This document shows positions 62,644-64,000 of a DNA stretch of 64,000 nt, piece after piece. The translations under genes were made by a program, and so were the position numbers. Each line of letters begins with the position of its first letter. Position 1 is the stretch's first letter. Source of the stretch: Panacagrimonas sp052386745 (GTDB taxonomy: Bacteria > Pseudomonadota > Gammaproteobacteria > Nevskiales > Nevskiaceae); the NCBI GenBank assembly GCA_052386745.1, contig JBQTJW010000005.1, forward strand, positions 148,800 through 212,799, written 5' to 3'. A model generated the notes under the pieces. The model was not told the origin of the DNA. It searched no databases and saw only the letters and a list, made by a program, of their open reading frames with translations.

Positions 62644-62674
62644 TTGCCTGGTACATGGGCAACCGAACTATAAC
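62644..62674 (+). promoter_or_regulatory. Candidate sigma-70 promoter of rplM-rpsI
   Basis: -35 TTGCCT (62644-62649) and -10 TATAAC (62669-62674) with a 19-bp spacer, 17 bp upstream of the rplM start; a Shine-Dalgarno AAGGAAG (62680-62686) follows. The spacer is longer than ideal and the distance to the start is short, so this is tentative. Nothing else is recognised in 62426-62643. Confidence 0.35.
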
Positions 62675-62691
62675 TACCCAAGGAAGTACCG

Positions 62692-63129
62692 ATGAGCACG
62701 TTCTTCGCGAATGCCGAGAACGTCAAGCGCGACTGGTTCGTGATTGACGCGGACGGCAAGGTTCTGGGCCGACTGGCCACCGAGGTCGCTCGCCGCCTGC
62801 GCGGCAAGCACAAGCCGGAGTTCACTCCGCACTGCGATACCGGCGATTACATCGTCGTCATCAACGCCGAAAAGGTCGCCGCCACGGGCAACAAGCTCAA
62901 CGGCAAGGAAGGCAAGATCTACTGGCGCCACACCGGGCACCCGGGCGGCATCAAGCAGACCAACCTCCAGGATATGCTGGCCAAGCATCCGGAGCGGGTG
63001 ATCGAGAAGGCGGTCAAGGGCATGCTGCCCAAGGGTCCGCTCGGTTACGCGCAGTTCCGCAAGCTCAAGGTGTATGCAGGGTCCGAGCACCCGCACACCG
63101 CGCAGCAGCCGCAACCCCTGAACTTCTGA
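62692..63129 (+). CDS. rplM: 50S ribosomal protein L13
   Basis: 145-residue ribosomal protein L13 of the large subunit. It shows the typical WFVIDADGKVLGRLATEVARRLRGKHK, the HCDTGDYIVVINAEKV segment and RVIEKAVKGMLPKGPLG. The ATG at 62692 has AAGGAAG upstream. It is followed 20 bp later by rpsI, the universal rplM-rpsI pair. Confidence 0.98.
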   Translation: MSTFFANAENVKRDWFVIDADGKVLGRLATEVARRLRGKHKPEFTPHCDTGDYIVVINAEKVAATGNKLNGKEGKIYWRHTGHPGGIKQTNLQDMLAKHPERVIEKAVKGMLPKGPLGYAQFRKLKVYAGSEHPHTAQQPQPLNF

Positions 63130-63149
63130 CCGGTCCCGAAACTCCTGAC

Positions 63150-63548
63150 ATGGCCACATCTCCCGCACAGAATTACGGCACCGGTCGCCGCAAGACCGCC
63201 GCCGCCCGAGTCTTTCTCAAGCTCGGCAAGGGCGTCATTTCCATCAACGGCAAGACCGTGGAGGAATACTTCGGCCGCGAAACCTCGCGCATGCTCGTGC
63301 GCCAGCCGCTCGAACTCTGCGACGCGCTGACCCGCTTCGACATCAAGATCACCGTTGCCGGTGGCGGGCCGTCCGGCCAGGCCGGCGCCATCCGCCACGG
63401 CATCACGCGCGCCCTGATCCAGTACGACGAAACGCTGCGTCCCGCGCTGCGTGGCGCCGGCCTGGTCACCCGCGACGCGCGCGAAGTCGAGCGCAAGAAG
63501 GTCGGTCTGCACAAGGCCCGCCGCGCACCGCAGTACTCGAAGCGCTAA
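63150..63548 (+). CDS. rpsI: 30S ribosomal protein S9
   Basis: 132-residue ribosomal protein S9 of the small subunit, with YGTGRRKTAAARVFLKLG at the N-terminus, GGGPSGQAGAIRHGITRALI in the middle, and the tail KKVGLHKARRAPQYSKR, whose final KR contacts the P-site tRNA. It is co-transcribed with rplM. A hairpin follows 14 bp after the stop. Confidence 0.98.
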   Translation: MATSPAQNYGTGRRKTAAARVFLKLGKGVISINGKTVEEYFGRETSRMLVRQPLELCDALTRFDIKITVAGGGPSGQAGAIRHGITRALIQYDETLRPALRGAGLVTRDAREVERKKVGLHKARRAPQYSKR

Positions 63549-63561
63549 CCGATATCCCGCA

Positions 63562-63583
63562 TCCGCAGCCCTCTCGCTGCGGA
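63562..63583 (+). terminator. Hairpin downstream of rpsI
   Basis: TCCGCAG (63562-63568) pairs with CTGCGGA (63577-63583) around an 8-nt loop, 14 bp after the rpsI stop. A short T-run (GCTTTTTCG) comes about 25 nt later, so it is an imperfect intrinsic terminator at best; it may also separate the operon from the tRNA gene. Confidence 0.4.
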
Positions 63584-63616
63584 CGCCTTCGGGGCCGCTT
63601 TCGATCGCTTTTTCGT

Positions 63617-63690
63617 TGGGAGATCGTCTAATGGTAGGACAACAGATTCTGACTCTGTTTATCTAGGTTCGAGTCCTAGTCTCCCAGCCA
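63617..63690 (+). tRNA. tRNA-Gln (anticodon CUG)
   Basis: Cloverleaf read by eye: acceptor TGGGAGA/TCTCCCA, anticodon stem ACAGA/TCTGT with loop TTCTGAC giving anticodon CTG (reads CAG), T-loop GGTTCGAGTCC. Discriminator base G at 63687 and encoded CCA at 63688-63690. The U-G-rich acceptor start and the G discriminator fit glutamine tRNA. It is a likely integration site for the element that begins just downstream. Confidence 0.92.
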
Positions 63691-63736
63691 ATCTTCGTTC
63701 CGATCCGTTCCAGGCAGTTCGGAAATTAAAAATATC

Positions 63737-63759
63737 CCCGCGTAATGGCGGGTTTTTTT
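63737..63759 (+). terminator. Intrinsic terminator after tRNA-Gln
   Basis: CCCGC (63737-63741) and GCGGG (63748-63752) form a 5-bp GC stem with loop GTAATG, followed immediately by seven T residues (63753-63759). This is a classical Rho-independent terminator 46 bp beyond the tRNA CCA end, suited to ending tRNA transcription. Confidence 0.8.
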
Positions 63760-63815
63760 GTGCCTGTAACTTCCGAACGCATCCGATGAGAGCTTGGAGA
63801 AGGGTGGTAGCAAAA

Positions 63816-63854
63816 ATGGTAGTAATGGTTGCGTCGCGCTGGTTTTACTACCAT
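63816..63854. repeat. Inverted repeat with GGTAG motifs, possible integrase arm region
   Basis: ATGGTAGTAA (63816-63825) and TTACTACCAT (63845-63854) are a perfect 10-bp inverted repeat with 19 bp between, preceded by a further GGTAG at 63805-63809. Repeated GGTAG-type motifs near a tRNA gene are common at the ends of tRNA-integrated elements, where integrase binds. The surrounding 63691-63956 is AT-richer than the rest of the window and has no other recognised gene. Confidence 0.45.
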
Positions 63855-63956
63855 CGTGCAGTCGGACTTCTAACCTATTGATATTTCCCAAACACATGAC
63901 AACGTTTTCCGGCAGTCGGTGTCTCACTATGGGACTTGGAACCTGGGGAGACGGAC

Positions 63957-64000
63957 GTGGCGCGCAAACCATTGAGCGAGGCATTGAGAAAGCGGTTGCG
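63957..64000 (+). CDS. Start of an open frame cut by the window edge, possibly integrase
   Basis: A GTG at 63957 with an upstream GGGGAG opens a frame reading MARKPLSEALRKRLR to the window end. A position right after a tRNA, terminator and inverted repeat is where site-specific recombinase genes usually lie, but 14 codons cannot establish a family. Offered as partial and uncertain. Confidence 0.35.
   Translation, partial: MARKPLSEALRKRL

Overview
The window is 64 kb of very GC-rich DNA, densely packed with genes in short operons joined by ATGA/GTGA stop-start overlaps. Gene content is that of a Gram-negative, aerobic gammaproteobacterium: cytochrome c maturation (ccmABCDEF), minCDE, transketolase/GAPDH/PGK, PBP1b with an LpoP-like activator, outer-membrane-type lipoproteins, a YoaA-type helicase, and rplM-rpsI. 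It looks like a Xanthomonadales/Nevskiales-type lineage, but that placement is inference and weak. Almost the whole window is chromosomal backbone. Only the last ~270 bp, downstream of a tRNA-Gln gene, look like the edge of an integrated element.

Layout. 1-3.5 kb: ccmF' (cut by the window edge), ccmE, D, C, B, A on the minus strand. 3.5-7.3 kb: a small iron-related locus with a Fur-box-like site, a PiuC-type hydroxylase, and an imelysin plus di-heme DUF1111 oxidoreductase pair. 7.3-11.5 kb: gap, tkt, rpoZ, gmk. 11.6-15 kb: an acetyl-CoA acetyltransferase and minE-minD-minC. 15-17.5 kb: a circularly permuted ATP-grasp/alpha-E pair. 17.7-24.3 kb: thioredoxin-like, LON-domain, two divergent GSTs, a YhhQ transporter, a TPM-TPM-LemA module and an F420-type reductase. 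24.3-31.4 kb: a SWIM-SNF2 helicase, pgk, an unusual two-domain 2OG-Fe(II) oxygenase and an acyl-CoA dehydrogenase. 31.5-38.3 kb: PBP1b, an LpoP-like lipoprotein, YoaA and a long acyl-CoA dehydrogenase.

38.4-51.9 kb holds the most interesting region. Eleven tightly packed same-strand genes (40205-51892) encode four lipoproteins, a membrane-anchored TPR/PEGA protein, a PEGA-repeat protein ending in an FGE-sulfatase fold, a small exported protein, a MotA/TolQ/ExbB-like channel subunit, an Hsp70/actin-like protein with an FHA-like tail, and two paralogous single-pass VWA proteins. The VWA proteins begin with an F-x-M-S-F-[LI]-D transmembrane motif resembling the proton-carrying helix of ExbD/TolR. 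I read it as a candidate proton-motive-force-driven cell-envelope machine that I cannot match to a named system. A TPR protein with a TonB-like C-terminal domain lies just upstream.

52-62.4 kb: an unknown protein, a Nudix hydrolase, an M13 metallopeptidase, an alkyltransferase-like DNA repair protein, a LysE exporter, an ergothioneine locus (class V aminotransferase-fold enzyme, egtB, egtD), a DUF427 protein and a secreted VCBS-repeat protein. 62.6-64 kb: rplM-rpsI, tRNA-Gln(CUG), a terminator, an inverted repeat and the start of an open frame that runs out of the window.
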